Assembly: GCF_037076345.1 (NCBI RefSeq)
Contig: NZ_AP024702.1
Span: forward strand, 434,001-498,000
Source: Haloferula helveola
Lineage (GTDB): Bacteria > Verrucomicrobiota > Verrucomicrobiia > Verrucomicrobiales > Akkermansiaceae
Direction of reading: 5' to 3'
Length of the DNA stretch: 64,000 nt
In this document: in pieces, positions 53,801 through 62,135 of the stretch
Layout: each line of letters begins with the position of its first letter
Position numbering within the stretch: position 1 is the first letter of the stretch
Translations under genes and position numbers: made by a program
The notes under the pieces: generated by a model
Database searches by the model: none
Seen by the model: only the letters and a program-made list of their open reading frames with translations
Told to the model about the DNA's origin: nothing

Positions 53801-53936
53801 TCCACGAACGCACCTCGCACCGCAATTCGAAGGGTGTGGTCGTAGTCGCCGGTTCCCACGCCAGACCGGAAAGCGGCAAGCACAGCGCCCAGACACCGGC
53901 CAGACCGCCGGAAACGAGAGGGATTCGCCGCCACAT
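50889..53936 (-). CDS. Sensor histidine kinase with periplasmic beta-propeller (Reg_prop / Y_Y_Y)
   Basis: The start at 53936 (MWRRIPLVSGGLAG) gives 1015 residues with a signal-like N-terminus; the frame extends 16 codons upstream. A periplasmic region of about 650 residues holds Reg_prop blade motifs (SLCQLPDGRLLVGTQNGLARYDG, LHGDLWIGTTGEGLWVWE, SGSIWVGTDAGLFQF). A Y_Y_Y domain follows (YRYRLVGYDDGWV). After one membrane segment near residue 765 the cytoplasmic part has a HisKA_3 H-box (IAGELHDSLGQEM, His near 825) and a HATPase domain (NVIKHAEAS, DNGRGFDP, GVNGMGERARLFGG). It is probably a one-spanning sensor of an external sugar or polymer that passes phosphate to the regulator encoded next. 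Confidence 0.94.
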   Translation of the reverse strand: MWRRIPLVSGGLAGVWALCLPLSGLAWEPATTTTPFELRCEVRSWTVADGLPHPRVKSLCQLPDGRLLVGTQNGLARYDGSTMASIEGPLRPDQIPRVWNVSRVHRTSSDEVLVVGPTRPFSVLDGDTFQPLDGGPAGWMAMCEDREGVLWTVAGNSATIGVFERRDGTFRKTSEFNSYAVPHDLRLTDDGRIWGILKLKPLEGNTNLFELIDGVVTPRLVPAEAGQGLEFFVTKEGKLHLMGSRGIYAYEDGAWSSVRQFPGGVTFTGDRTVSNAVEDLHGDLWIGTTGEGLWVWERDSAPAKVVIPGRQLSRLVSDLLIDRSGSIWVGTDAGLFQFYRPPFVRWPAWEVHRSSPVGAMAEDGTGTMWFTSNEDVFHLRPGQFAEVALGAVAVRRTHVIGCDAGAIVVGWGGPFWMQTEQEMSHFAPHPFAPERLGYIESVAATRDVLWAVSGSLLSRFEQGEWVLDHPNGDKNLAAEPAVAATDDGELIASFRPGGFFRRSASGEWVPLGRPEGNEILQTVAFDPNGGFWARAGATTLGRYSDGTWKVFEPQGFELPARFDMVDDGKRWLWFYGPGTGVLRLDRDAVLKHLDGETDVAIESRMFGVEDGLSTTASFNLGHSMIEARDGRIWVTTSAGVCAMDPAVWEAECQRSTPPSIVLTGAFVDDESRMEQLRGGQEISIAADARRLQVDYQGIDLVAPERVGYRYRLVGYDDGWVSAGNRRQAIYQDLPAGSYTFEVVATGREGAASPEPVGLAVLVEPAWWERPAARAAAVLLVLAAIALAFALRERAVRARESRREAYSRQLIATQEEERARIAGELHDSLGQEMLVLKGRLELAAIKHPDAEETLEELSGEISETIEHARALSHDLRPPRLERFGLSKALEALGEDLRSGAKFEVVTRVDELNPRLPGELEIGLYRIAQEAVANVIKHAEASQVGITLHRAGSGVVLEIRDNGRGFDPATATQRPGLGVNGMGERARLFGGVFRCESKPGGGTLVTVTVKSPGSGRL

Positions 53937-54072
53937 CAGACACACACCTTCCCAACTCGCTAAAAGCCCATCAAACCAAATCACGCCGGGCCGATGGCGG
54001 GCTGCAGGGGGAGCTAACTACGAACTTTTGCTCCGATCACCTGCATTGCGGGCGTGAGGCGGCACGCTTGGA

Positions 54073-54142
54073 AGGGCGGGACCGAGCTGGTTCACCCGGT
54101 CCGCAGTCAATCGGTGCCCGTTGACAGCCTCAGTCCCGCCCT
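54073..54142. repeat. Inverted repeat upstream of the large surface-protein gene
   Basis: AGGGCGGGACCGAG (54073-54086) and CTCAGTCCCGCCCT (54129-54142) pair at 13 of 14 positions. A TTGACA at 54121-54126 overlaps the second arm; no good -10 follows at the right distance. The gap 53937-54202 is divergent between the kinase and the surface protein. Confidence 0.6.
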
Positions 54143-54202
54143 TTGCAGAAGCTTAACAATTATGAAATTGTTTCCTCAAACGCGATTGGGAACCGTGGGC
54201 GC

Positions 54203-57200
54203 ATGCGTGTTCTCAGTCAGGAACGAATCATCGAGGGCCTGCGTCGGACTGCTCTGACTCTTACTACCGGCTTGCTTCTGGGGTTTCCGGAGGCCGGAGC
54301 CCAATCGACGTGGAGCGGCGGCACCAACAAATACTGGGGCAACGGCCCCAACTGGACACCCTCGGGCGTTCCCGCATCCGGAGCCGACGTGAGTTTTCCC
54401 GGAAACGCCACCCGATTCACCGTGGACCTCGGTGGCGCCGACCGCACCGTGGGCGATGTCTCGATCAATTCGGCGACGGCTTACACCTTCGAGGACGAGA
54501 TCGGCAGCGAATCGCTGATTCTGGACAACGTCACCATCTCCAGCGGCTTCGGCCATTCCTTCCAGCACCCCGTCGTCCTCTCCGGCCCCACCTCCACCTG
54601 GGATCTCGCGGGCGGCGCCTACATGTTCGTCAATGGCGTCATCTCCGGCAGCTCCGGTCTCACCAAGGACGGCGACGGCCTGCTGACGCTCAACAACATC
54701 ATGACCTACACGGGCACCACCACGGTCAATGACGGCACCCTGGCCGTGGCGCAGACGAAATTCACCGCGCTGGCCAACAGCCCCGTGGTCGTGAACGCCG
54801 CCGGGCGCTTCACCCTCGATGACAATGGCAAGGGCGACAGCTTCTTCGTCGGCTCCCTCGCCGGCAGCGGCATCACCGAGATCGACGGCGGCCACGTCAC
54901 CTTCGGCGGGGACAACACCAGCACCACCTACTCCGGCTCCATCATCGATTCCCTCGGCGGCGGCAGCGTCATCAAGGGCGGCACCGGCACTTGGACTCTC
55001 TCCGGCACGCTCGACGACGACAGCCCGGTGACCGTCAGCGGCGGAACGCTCGAGATCCCCAATGGAAGTCAGGACGTGCTGGCCGACAGCGCCGTGACGA
55101 TCAACAGCGGCGCGCAACTCAACATTCCGGACACGCTCGGGGCCACCTACGACCTGGGTTCCCTCGCAGGGGCGGGAGCTGCGGACTTCAGTGCCGGGGA
55201 TATCGATCTCGGCTTCGACAACTCGAGCACGACCTTCTCGGGCACGATGACTTTCGACACCGTCGAAGGAACCGGAGACCTCACCAAACGGGGTTCCGGG
55301 ACATTTACGTTGGGCGGCTCCGGCCACAACATCGGTAAGATTGAAATCCGCGACGGAGGCCTGACCGTGGACGGAGCCAGTGGCTCAATCGGTCGGCTCG
55401 AAGTCATCGGAAGCGGCCAGGTCGGAATCATCCGGAACACGACGAGCGCACTGAACATCAACTCTCTCGAAAGCAGCGGAAGCCTTACCATCACAGGGCC
55501 CTTCACGGTGGTGGAAGTGCTTGGCCCGACCAACAATTCCCAGGACTTTGTGGTGGAGGATGGTGCGGTGCTCACGGTCGGCGATGTGTTCCAGCAAAAC
55601 GGCTTCGGCTCCTTCGTGGTGGACGGGGGCTACCTGTCCTTCGAAGAATTCGGCACATCCAACTTCGGCACCATCTCACTGACCGATCCCACCGGGGGCA
55701 CCGCGTTGACCATCGGCGGCAGCGCGGCGGACTCGACCTTCAACGGCATCATCCAGGACCATACAAGCGGCCCCGGCTCGGTGACGAAGACCGGCACCAA
55801 CAGCATCACCTTCAGCGGAGCAAACACGTATAGCGGCGCGACCCTCATCGAGGGCGGTGAGCTGGTCGTCGCCGATGGCAACTTCAATGCCTTTGGTAAC
55901 AGCGCCGTCACCATCAACAGCGGCGCGCAACTGACCATCCCGGACACCACCGTTGCCGAATACCGCCTCGGCTCCCTCTCCGGCGCAGGCCCTGCCGATT
56001 TCGGCCAGGCGGATATCGATGTCGGCCGTGACAACTCCAGCACCACCTACTCCGGCACACTCACCTTCGACACCTCCGAGGGGACGGCCGTCATTGAGAA
56101 ATGGGGAACCGGAACGTGGACGCTGACCGGTTCCAACCACAACATCGGGAAAATCGAGGTTCAAAACGGAGGTCTCGTCCTCGACGGAGTCGCCGGCAGC
56201 TTGGGCAACCTCGATGTCATTGGAAATGACGAGACCGCAATCATCCGGAACACGACCGCAGCAGCCGACGTCTCCAGCCTCACCAATAGCGGCACCCTCA
56301 CGATCACCGGGAATTCGACGCTGGTGGAGATCAGCAACTCGATATCCAACAGCGAATACATGGTCGTGGAAGACGGGGCCGTACTGACCATCGGCGAACT
56401 CTTCCAGCAATCCGGTGGCAACACCTTCGTCGTGGACGAGGCCTACGTCTCTTTCGAACAATTCGGCACGAACAACTTCGGCACCATCTCTCTAACCGAT
56501 CCCACTGGCGGCACCGCCCTGACCATCGGTGGCAGCGCACCCAGCTCGGAGTTCGCAGGCATCATCCAGGACCACACTAGCGGCCCCGGCTCGGTGACGA
56601 AGACCGGCACGAACAGCATCACCTTCAGCGGAGCAAACACATATAGCGGCGCGACCACCATCGAAGGCGGCGAGCTGGTCATCTCCGAAGGCAACCGGCT
56701 CGCCCTGCGATACAGTGACGTGACGGTGGCCAGCGGCGCACAACTCACCATTCCGGATACCACGGGCGTCAGCTACTTCCTCGGCTCCCTCGCCGGAGCG
56801 GGTCAGGTGAACTTCGGCGAGGCAGAGCTGGATATCGGCAGGCTGGACACCAGCACCACCTTTTCCGGAGCCTTCACCTACGATGACACCCTGGGCTCCG
56901 GCTACGTGACCAAGCAGGGCGCCGGATCATGGACCCTGACGGGCTCCGGCCACCAGATTGGCAACCTGCAGGTGGGGAACGGAAGCCTCACCCTCGATGG
57001 GGCCGGCGGCTCCTTCGGCAATCTATGGGTCCTCGGAGAGGATCAATCGTGCACCATCCGGAATACGACCAGTGCCGATGTCTTCACCAATATCTTCAAC
57101 ACCGGCAGCCTGACCATCAGCGGAGCCTCCACGGTGGTGGAACCCAGCGGGCTGATCTCCAACGCCGGAGTGAACAGCGGATCCGCCACCCTCACGGTGG

Positions 57201-59212
57201 AGGGCGGCGCCCAGCTGACCCTCGGTGACCAGTTCACACAAACCAGCAGCGGCACGCTGGTGGTGGACGAGGGCCACGTGTCCCTCGGCGAATTCGGCTC
57301 GAACAAGACCGGAACCATTTCCCTGACCGATCCCACCGGCGGCACTGCCCTGACCATCGGCACCAGCGGTTCCAACTCGACGTTTTCCGGCATCATCCAT
57401 GACCACACCAGCGGACCCGGCTCCGTTACCAAGACCGGCCCAGGCACCATCACCTTCAGTGGAGCGAACACCTACAGCGGCACGACGCTCATCGAGGGCG
57501 GCGAACTGGTCATCTCCGAAGGCAACTTCACTGCCCTCGGCAACAGCGCCGTGACGATCGACAGCGGCGGGCAACTCACCATCCCGGACACCACGGCGAG
57601 CGACTACCGCCTCGGCTCCCTCTCAGGAACGGGACCCGCGGACTTCGGGGCGGGCGATCTCGATGTCGGCCGCGACAACTCCAGCACGACCTACTCCGGC
57701 ACGCTCACCTTCGACACCCTCGAGGGCACCGGAGACATCGACAAGTTCGGGAACGGCACATGGACGCTGAGCGGCTCCGGCCACAACATCGGCGTGATCA
57801 AGGTCCAGAACGGAGGCGTTGTCCTCGACGGGGTGGCGGGCACCATCAACTCACTCAACGTTTTTGGAGATGGCACCACCGGAGTCATTCGGAACACGAC
57901 CGCTGCCGCAGAACTCGGATCCCTCACCAATGGCGCAACCCTGACGATCACCGGGCCCTCCACGCTGGTTTCACTGACCAACTCAATCAGCAATCCCGGC
58001 TCCATGGTGGTGGAAGACGGAGCGGTGCTGACAATCGGCGATCTCTTCCAGCAGTCCGACGGCGGTATGTTCGTGGTGGACGAGGCCTACGTGTCCCTCA
58101 AGGAGTTTGCCCCAAGCAACCAGAAGTTCGGAACCATCGCCCTGACCGACCCGGTTGGTGGCACCGCCCTCACCATCGGCGGCAGCGCGCCGAGTTCCGA
58201 ATTTGCAGGCATCATCGAGGACCACACCACCGGCCCCGGCTCCGTCACCAAGACCGGATCGAACAGGATCAGGCTCACCGGTGAGAACACCTACAGCGGC
58301 GGCACGACGGTCTCCGGCGGACAACTCATCGTGAACAACACCAGTGGCTCCGGCACGGGCAGCGGCGCGGTGCAGGTAGCCAGTGGCGCACAATGCGGCG
58401 GCACCGGGAGCATCGGCGGCACGCTGACCGTCAACTCCGGCGGCACGGTCATCCCCGGCGCGTCCGATGGCAACGGAACCGGAACCCTCACCCTCGGCGG
58501 CCTGGACCTGGAGGGCACCTACCACTGTGACATGAGCGGCACGGAAACGGACACCCTTGCGGTCGCGGGCACCCTGACACTCGGCGGCACCATCACCTTC
58601 GATGTCGGCACCGCACTCAGCGAGCCCGTCTACATCATCGCCAGCTACGGCAGCCGTAGTGGAACTTTCTCCACCGTCTTCGGCCTCCCCTCCGGATACG
58701 GCATCAGCTACGCCCACGATGACGGCATCTCCACGAACAACATCGCACTCGTCGCCCTGACCACCTATGACCAATGGGCCATCGACAACGGCCTGACCCT
58801 CGGCGTGAACGACGGCATGCTTGACGACCCCAACGGCGACGGCCGCCCGAACATCGAGCACTTCGCCTTCAACACCGACCCGCTCGGCAACGGCAGCGAC
58901 GAGGGCAAACTGCGCACCGGCTTCACCGATGACGGCGGCAACGACTACTTTTCCATCACCGTGCCCGTCCGCGATGGCGCCGTCTTCACCGGCAGCCCCA
59001 GCCCCACCGCCACCATCGATGGGATCACCTACACTGCCCAGGGCACCGGCGACCTGACCACATGGGATACGACCGTCGTGGAACTCATCCCCGCCAACTC
59101 CGCCGGCCTCCCCGGCCTCGACACCGGCTGGAGCTACCGAACCTTCCGGTTGGACCTGACTCAGGGCGTTCTTGGGGAGGGGTTCCTACGGTTCGTGCTC
59201 GAGGGCGAGTAG
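54203..59212 (+). CDS. Giant secreted protein with autotransporter-type beta-strand repeats
   Basis: I chose the ATG at 54203 (MRVLSQERIIEGLRRTALTL), which gives a signal peptide ending near GFPEAGAQ and 1669 residues; a TTG at 54143 would add 20 poor residues. The body carries autotransporter-associated strand motifs (SVTKTGTNSITFSGANTYSG, repeated) in four units of about 270 residues. The C-terminus has VYIIASYG ... DDGISTNNIALV, then WAIDNGLTLGVNDGMLDDPNGDG and SYRTFRLDL, matching the end of the 46541 protein. No autotransporter beta-barrel or PEP-CTERM is seen, so release or surface attachment is by other means. Confidence 0.9.
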   Translation: MRVLSQERIIEGLRRTALTLTTGLLLGFPEAGAQSTWSGGTNKYWGNGPNWTPSGVPASGADVSFPGNATRFTVDLGGADRTVGDVSINSATAYTFEDEIGSESLILDNVTISSGFGHSFQHPVVLSGPTSTWDLAGGAYMFVNGVISGSSGLTKDGDGLLTLNNIMTYTGTTTVNDGTLAVAQTKFTALANSPVVVNAAGRFTLDDNGKGDSFFVGSLAGSGITEIDGGHVTFGGDNTSTTYSGSIIDSLGGGSVIKGGTGTWTLSGTLDDDSPVTVSGGTLEIPNGSQDVLADSAVTINSGAQLNIPDTLGATYDLGSLAGAGAADFSAGDIDLGFDNSSTTFSGTMTFDTVEGTGDLTKRGSGTFTLGGSGHNIGKIEIRDGGLTVDGASGSIGRLEVIGSGQVGIIRNTTSALNINSLESSGSLTITGPFTVVEVLGPTNNSQDFVVEDGAVLTVGDVFQQNGFGSFVVDGGYLSFEEFGTSNFGTISLTDPTGGTALTIGGSAADSTFNGIIQDHTSGPGSVTKTGTNSITFSGANTYSGATLIEGGELVVADGNFNAFGNSAVTINSGAQLTIPDTTVAEYRLGSLSGAGPADFGQADIDVGRDNSSTTYSGTLTFDTSEGTAVIEKWGTGTWTLTGSNHNIGKIEVQNGGLVLDGVAGSLGNLDVIGNDETAIIRNTTAAADVSSLTNSGTLTITGNSTLVEISNSISNSEYMVVEDGAVLTIGELFQQSGGNTFVVDEAYVSFEQFGTNNFGTISLTDPTGGTALTIGGSAPSSEFAGIIQDHTSGPGSVTKTGTNSITFSGANTYSGATTIEGGELVISEGNRLALRYSDVTVASGAQLTIPDTTGVSYFLGSLAGAGQVNFGEAELDIGRLDTSTTFSGAFTYDDTLGSGYVTKQGAGSWTLTGSGHQIGNLQVGNGSLTLDGAGGSFGNLWVLGEDQSCTIRNTTSADVFTNIFNTGSLTISGASTVVEPSGLISNAGVNSGSATLTVEGGAQLTLGDQFTQTSSGTLVVDEGHVSLGEFGSNKTGTISLTDPTGGTALTIGTSGSNSTFSGIIHDHTSGPGSVTKTGPGTITFSGANTYSGTTLIEGGELVISEGNFTALGNSAVTIDSGGQLTIPDTTASDYRLGSLSGTGPADFGAGDLDVGRDNSSTTYSGTLTFDTLEGTGDIDKFGNGTWTLSGSGHNIGVIKVQNGGVVLDGVAGTINSLNVFGDGTTGVIRNTTAAAELGSLTNGATLTITGPSTLVSLTNSISNPGSMVVEDGAVLTIGDLFQQSDGGMFVVDEAYVSLKEFAPSNQKFGTIALTDPVGGTALTIGGSAPSSEFAGIIEDHTTGPGSVTKTGSNRIRLTGENTYSGGTTVSGGQLIVNNTSGSGTGSGAVQVASGAQCGGTGSIGGTLTVNSGGTVIPGASDGNGTGTLTLGGLDLEGTYHCDMSGTETDTLAVAGTLTLGGTITFDVGTALSEPVYIIASYGSRSGTFSTVFGLPSGYGISYAHDDGISTNNIALVALTTYDQWAIDNGLTLGVNDGMLDDPNGDGRPNIEHFAFNTDPLGNGSDEGKLRTGFTDDGGNDYFSITVPVRDGAVFTGSPSPTATIDGITYTAQGTGDLTTWDTTVVELIPANSAGLPGLDTGWSYRTFRLDLTQGVLGEGFLRFVLEGE
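54850..58150 (+). repeat. Four direct repeats of about 820 bases in the surface protein
   Basis: The landmark TISLTDPTGGTALTIG (or TIALTDPVGG...) occurs near 55671, 56483, 57314 and 58133, that is 810-830 bases apart. Other landmarks repeat in the same order (TINSGAQLTIPDTT, DNSSTTYSGTLTFDT, VVEDGAVLTIG). Units differ by many substitutions, so they are not very recent copies. Such repeats can shrink or grow by recombination. Confidence 0.9.
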
Positions 59213-59593
<381 letters not shown>

Positions 59594-59688
59594 GAACACT
59601 CACTAAAATAGAACTTTTCAGAACCTTGGGGACGAAATGGGGACGGATTTGACTTCCTCAAGATGCCACTCCCTGCCACTCTTTGCGC

Positions 59689-61026
59689 ATGCCGGCGAAG
59701 AAGAAACTCAGGATCGAGCGCGGCCCCAACGGCTACGTTGCTAGGGTAGGAGATGACTCCAAAGAACTCCCCACCAAGACACTCGCCGAGGCATGGGGCA
59801 AAGTTCAGCTCGCAAGCCCGCTGAAGCATGTCCGCTACCAGTTCAATGCGGAGGAGCGCCGACCGTTCATCGTCGCCTTTCCCGAAATCAGCGACGCCGG
59901 CACCCGCAACACCAAGCGGAAGAAGTTTCCGACATTCACAGCCGCACGCGACTTTGCCGAGAAGCGCAGTATCGCGATTGAGAACCACGGGCGGAACTTT
60001 ACTAGCGAACTCTCCCGCGACGAGGTTGCTGCCGTCACGGCATGGCGGCGAGAAGCCGCACGTCTTCGCGATGGCGGCGTAGCGGTCCCGACGTTGGCCG
60101 ACACGCTACGGGAATCCCTCGCCCGCCTGACCGCCCGCCCCGATGGCCGAAAGCTAACCCCTGAGCTCATCGACGACTTCATCGCCCACAAGAAGGACCA
60201 CGGCATCGGGAAGCGCCAGCAAAACGACTACGAGACCCGGCTCCTTCGCTTCCAAGAATCCTTCGCCGACCGCTTCGCCGCCAGCATCTCCGCCGACGAG
60301 ATTGAGCAATGGCTCGCCGGCCTGACGAACCGACGAACCAAGACGAAGGCCAGCCCTCAAACCCGAAAGCACTACCGCGCCAACCTCAACGCATTCTTCG
60401 GATGGCTGCTGCCCGAATCGAACCCCGTCGCCAAAATCACCGCGCCTCGCGTCCCCGAGCCAGACCGGAAACACTACACCCCGGAGGAAACCAAGCGGTT
60501 GCTGGCCTATCTTCGCGACCACGAGACCGACCTGCTCGCATCGGTAGCACTCGGCCTATTCTGTGGGCTTCGTACATCAGAAATTGCCCGCGTTGACCTT
60601 GGAAGCCTCGACCTCTCCAAACCCAACCAGGAGGGCGAGTTCATCCTCAAGCCCAGTCAAACCAAGACCGGGCGCTCCCGTGCGGTCCCGTTGCCGCCAG
60701 CCGCAAAGCGATGGCTTGCGGACCAACCCTTGCGGAGCGGACCCGCCGTGCGCACCGGGCGCCGGCAACATCACAAGCGCATTGCCGCCGCACTCGACGC
60801 AGCGAAGGTGCCTCGATTGGAGAACGGGGTGCGCCACGCGTTCGCCACCTACCGCGGAGCAATCATTCGGGACACGGGACGCCTAGCCGATGAAATGGGG
60901 AACTCCGCCGCCGTGATCGCCCGCCACTACCGCGACGCAAAACTCGAAACAGAGGCCAAGGCATTCTTCGCCATCCGGCCGGGTGACAAGCCCAACGATG
61001 CCGTGCCGTTTGCCGCCGCAGGGTGA
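59689..61026 (+). CDS. Tyrosine recombinase / integrase
   Basis: The ATG at 59689 (MPAKKKLRIERGPNG) gives 445 residues; a TTG two codons earlier is possible. A SAM-like core-binding domain is at about residues 155-245, and the catalytic domain at about 270-420. Catalytic residues: first Arg in LFCGLRTSEIARV, then the second box NGVRHAFATYRG (Arg and His; the usual leading His is Asn), and Tyr in ARHYRDAKLE. The Asn variant with MGNSAAVIARHYR is a known pattern in integrases from this and related phyla. It should cut and join at the tRNA-Ser site 96 bases upstream. Confidence 0.93.
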   Translation: MPAKKKLRIERGPNGYVARVGDDSKELPTKTLAEAWGKVQLASPLKHVRYQFNAEERRPFIVAFPEISDAGTRNTKRKKFPTFTAARDFAEKRSIAIENHGRNFTSELSRDEVAAVTAWRREAARLRDGGVAVPTLADTLRESLARLTARPDGRKLTPELIDDFIAHKKDHGIGKRQQNDYETRLLRFQESFADRFAASISADEIEQWLAGLTNRRTKTKASPQTRKHYRANLNAFFGWLLPESNPVAKITAPRVPEPDRKHYTPEETKRLLAYLRDHETDLLASVALGLFCGLRTSEIARVDLGSLDLSKPNQEGEFILKPSQTKTGRSRAVPLPPAAKRWLADQPLRSGPAVRTGRRQHHKRIAAALDAAKVPRLENGVRHAFATYRGAIIRDTGRLADEMGNSAAVIARHYRDAKLETEAKAFFAIRPGDKPNDAVPFAAAG

Positions 61027-61045
61027 AAGCCCAGCCGACATCGAT

Positions 61046-61354
61046 TCAGTCAGCCTTCAGCCTGCCGTCTCGCAAGCCGGCCATGTAGCCCTCCAAGGCT
61101 CGGACTCCGATCCGGAACCCCTCCTCTTCCTCGGGGGTGAGCCTCTCCAAGTCCAGTAACTCCTCGGCGGGAGGAAAGTTTCCATCAGGATACTGCTGCC
61201 GAATTGCATTCTCCACGGCCTCCACCATGGGCTGAGGGCCGCTCTGAAGCTCCCCGGCATCCCGGAGCTTGTCCGCCCCACCAGCTCCCAACCATTTGCG
61301 CAGCAATCCGTCACTCATCGGGACCGGGCGAGGCAAAATCGGGTCGTCGTTCAT
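61046..61354 (-). CDS. Small protein of unknown function, paralogue of its neighbour (copy A)
   Basis: The 102-residue protein is soluble and acidic. It shares a clear pattern with the 121-residue protein encoded directly upstream: PILPRP near residue 5, an SxxLLRKWLG block near residue 14, then E-AIRQQYPDGNFPP near residue 50 and LLDLERLTPE. I do not recognise the family. Its start overlaps the stop of copy B by one base (TGATG at 61352-61356), so the two are coupled. The pair lies between the integrase and the restriction gene on the island. Coding is strongly supported by the conserved pattern. Confidence 0.8.
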   Translation of the reverse strand: MNDDPILPRPVPMSDGLLRKWLGAGGADKLRDAGELQSGPQPMVEAVENAIRQQYPDGNFPPAEELLDLERLTPEEEEGFRIGVRALEGYMAGLRDGRLKAD

Positions 61355-61719
61355 CAGCGTGCTTCGGAAGGAAAGTGGGGTTCTCCGTCTTCTGCGAGGT
61401 CCTCGCCCGCAACCGCATCCTTGAATGCCGGGCTCAGATGCAGGAAAGCTCCCTTCAATCGTGCGTTGACCTCCCGCTTGTCGGCTTGGAGTCGCTGGAC
61501 CTCCAGCGGACTGAGAAACGACGGATCGAGGAGACGCTCCACAGGAGGCGAGTTCCCGTCGCCATACTGCTCACGTATCGCCTCCTCAATGGCTAAGGTG
61601 ATCCTTTCCCAGACGTTGCCTTCAAAGAGCCAGCGCCGGACACCATCATCCCCTAGCCATTTCCGGACGAGCGCTTCACTCAACGCCAGCGGTCGGGGCA
61701 AAATCGGCTCATTCTCCAC
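61354..61719 (-). CDS. Small protein of unknown function, paralogue of its neighbour (copy B)
   Basis: The 121-residue protein shares with copy A the blocks PILPRPLALSEALVRKWLG, EEAIREQYGDGNSPP and LLDPSFLSP. It has an extra C-terminal tail of about 25 residues (KDAVAGEDLAEDGE). No signal peptide, membrane segment or catalytic motif is evident. It is the first gene of the two-gene minus-strand unit and is divergent from the small plus-strand gene at 61798 (78-base gap). The direct duplication with divergence suggests separate partners or targets. Confidence 0.8.
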   Translation of the reverse strand: MENEPILPRPLALSEALVRKWLGDDGVRRWLFEGNVWERITLAIEEAIREQYGDGNSPPVERLLDPSFLSPLEVQRLQADKREVNARLKGAFLHLSPAFKDAVAGEDLAEDGEPHFPSEAR

Positions 61720-61797
61720 AAGAGCGACGCTACACCGCCATGCATTCCCTTGCCACTCCGCATTGACCTTAAAAGGGCACTCCTACAGTCTAGCAGC

Positions 61798-62124
61798 ATG
61801 CCGAGTCTCCACCTTCTGAATCAGGAAGGCCCCGAGTTCCCCCAACCCGCCGAGACTGCTCCAGGCGTCATGGAGTCCGGCTACTGGCTCGTCTCCGAAG
61901 ACCGGGCATGCGCAACGATCGGAAACCCGATCCACTTCCACCGCAGGAAGAAGGACCCCGCTTTCCTATCCGGCACCGTCACCGAGTTCCGCCGCGACTA
62001 CTACCCACCCGGCGACCCGAAGGCGAAACACCGCACCGTCTTCATCTTCACCCCCGACCCGCATCCTTCGGGCTCGACCACCCCGGACGGCTGGACCCCT
62101 GCCGGCGTGAAATTCATTCCCTGA
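61798..62124 (+). CDS. Small protein of unknown function upstream of the nuclease-helicase
   Basis: I chose the ATG at 61798 (MPSLHLLNQEGPEF), which gives 108 residues; the frame extends 16 codons upstream. It is Pro- and aromatic-rich (ESGYWLVSEDRACATIGNPIHFHRRKKDPAF, then VTEFRRDYYPPGDPKAKHRTVFIFTPD) and looks like a small beta domain. It has no signal or membrane segment. It ends 11 bases before the nuclease-helicase and is probably co-transcribed with it, so a link to that system is likely; I do not recognise the family. A TTGACC at 61763-61768 with TACAGT at 61784-61789 could be a weak promoter (15-base spacing). Confidence 0.7.
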   Translation: MPSLHLLNQEGPEFPQPAETAPGVMESGYWLVSEDRACATIGNPIHFHRRKKDPAFLSGTVTEFRRDYYPPGDPKAKHRTVFIFTPDPHPSGSTTPDGWTPAGVKFIP

Positions 62125-62135
62125 CACCCTTCCCT

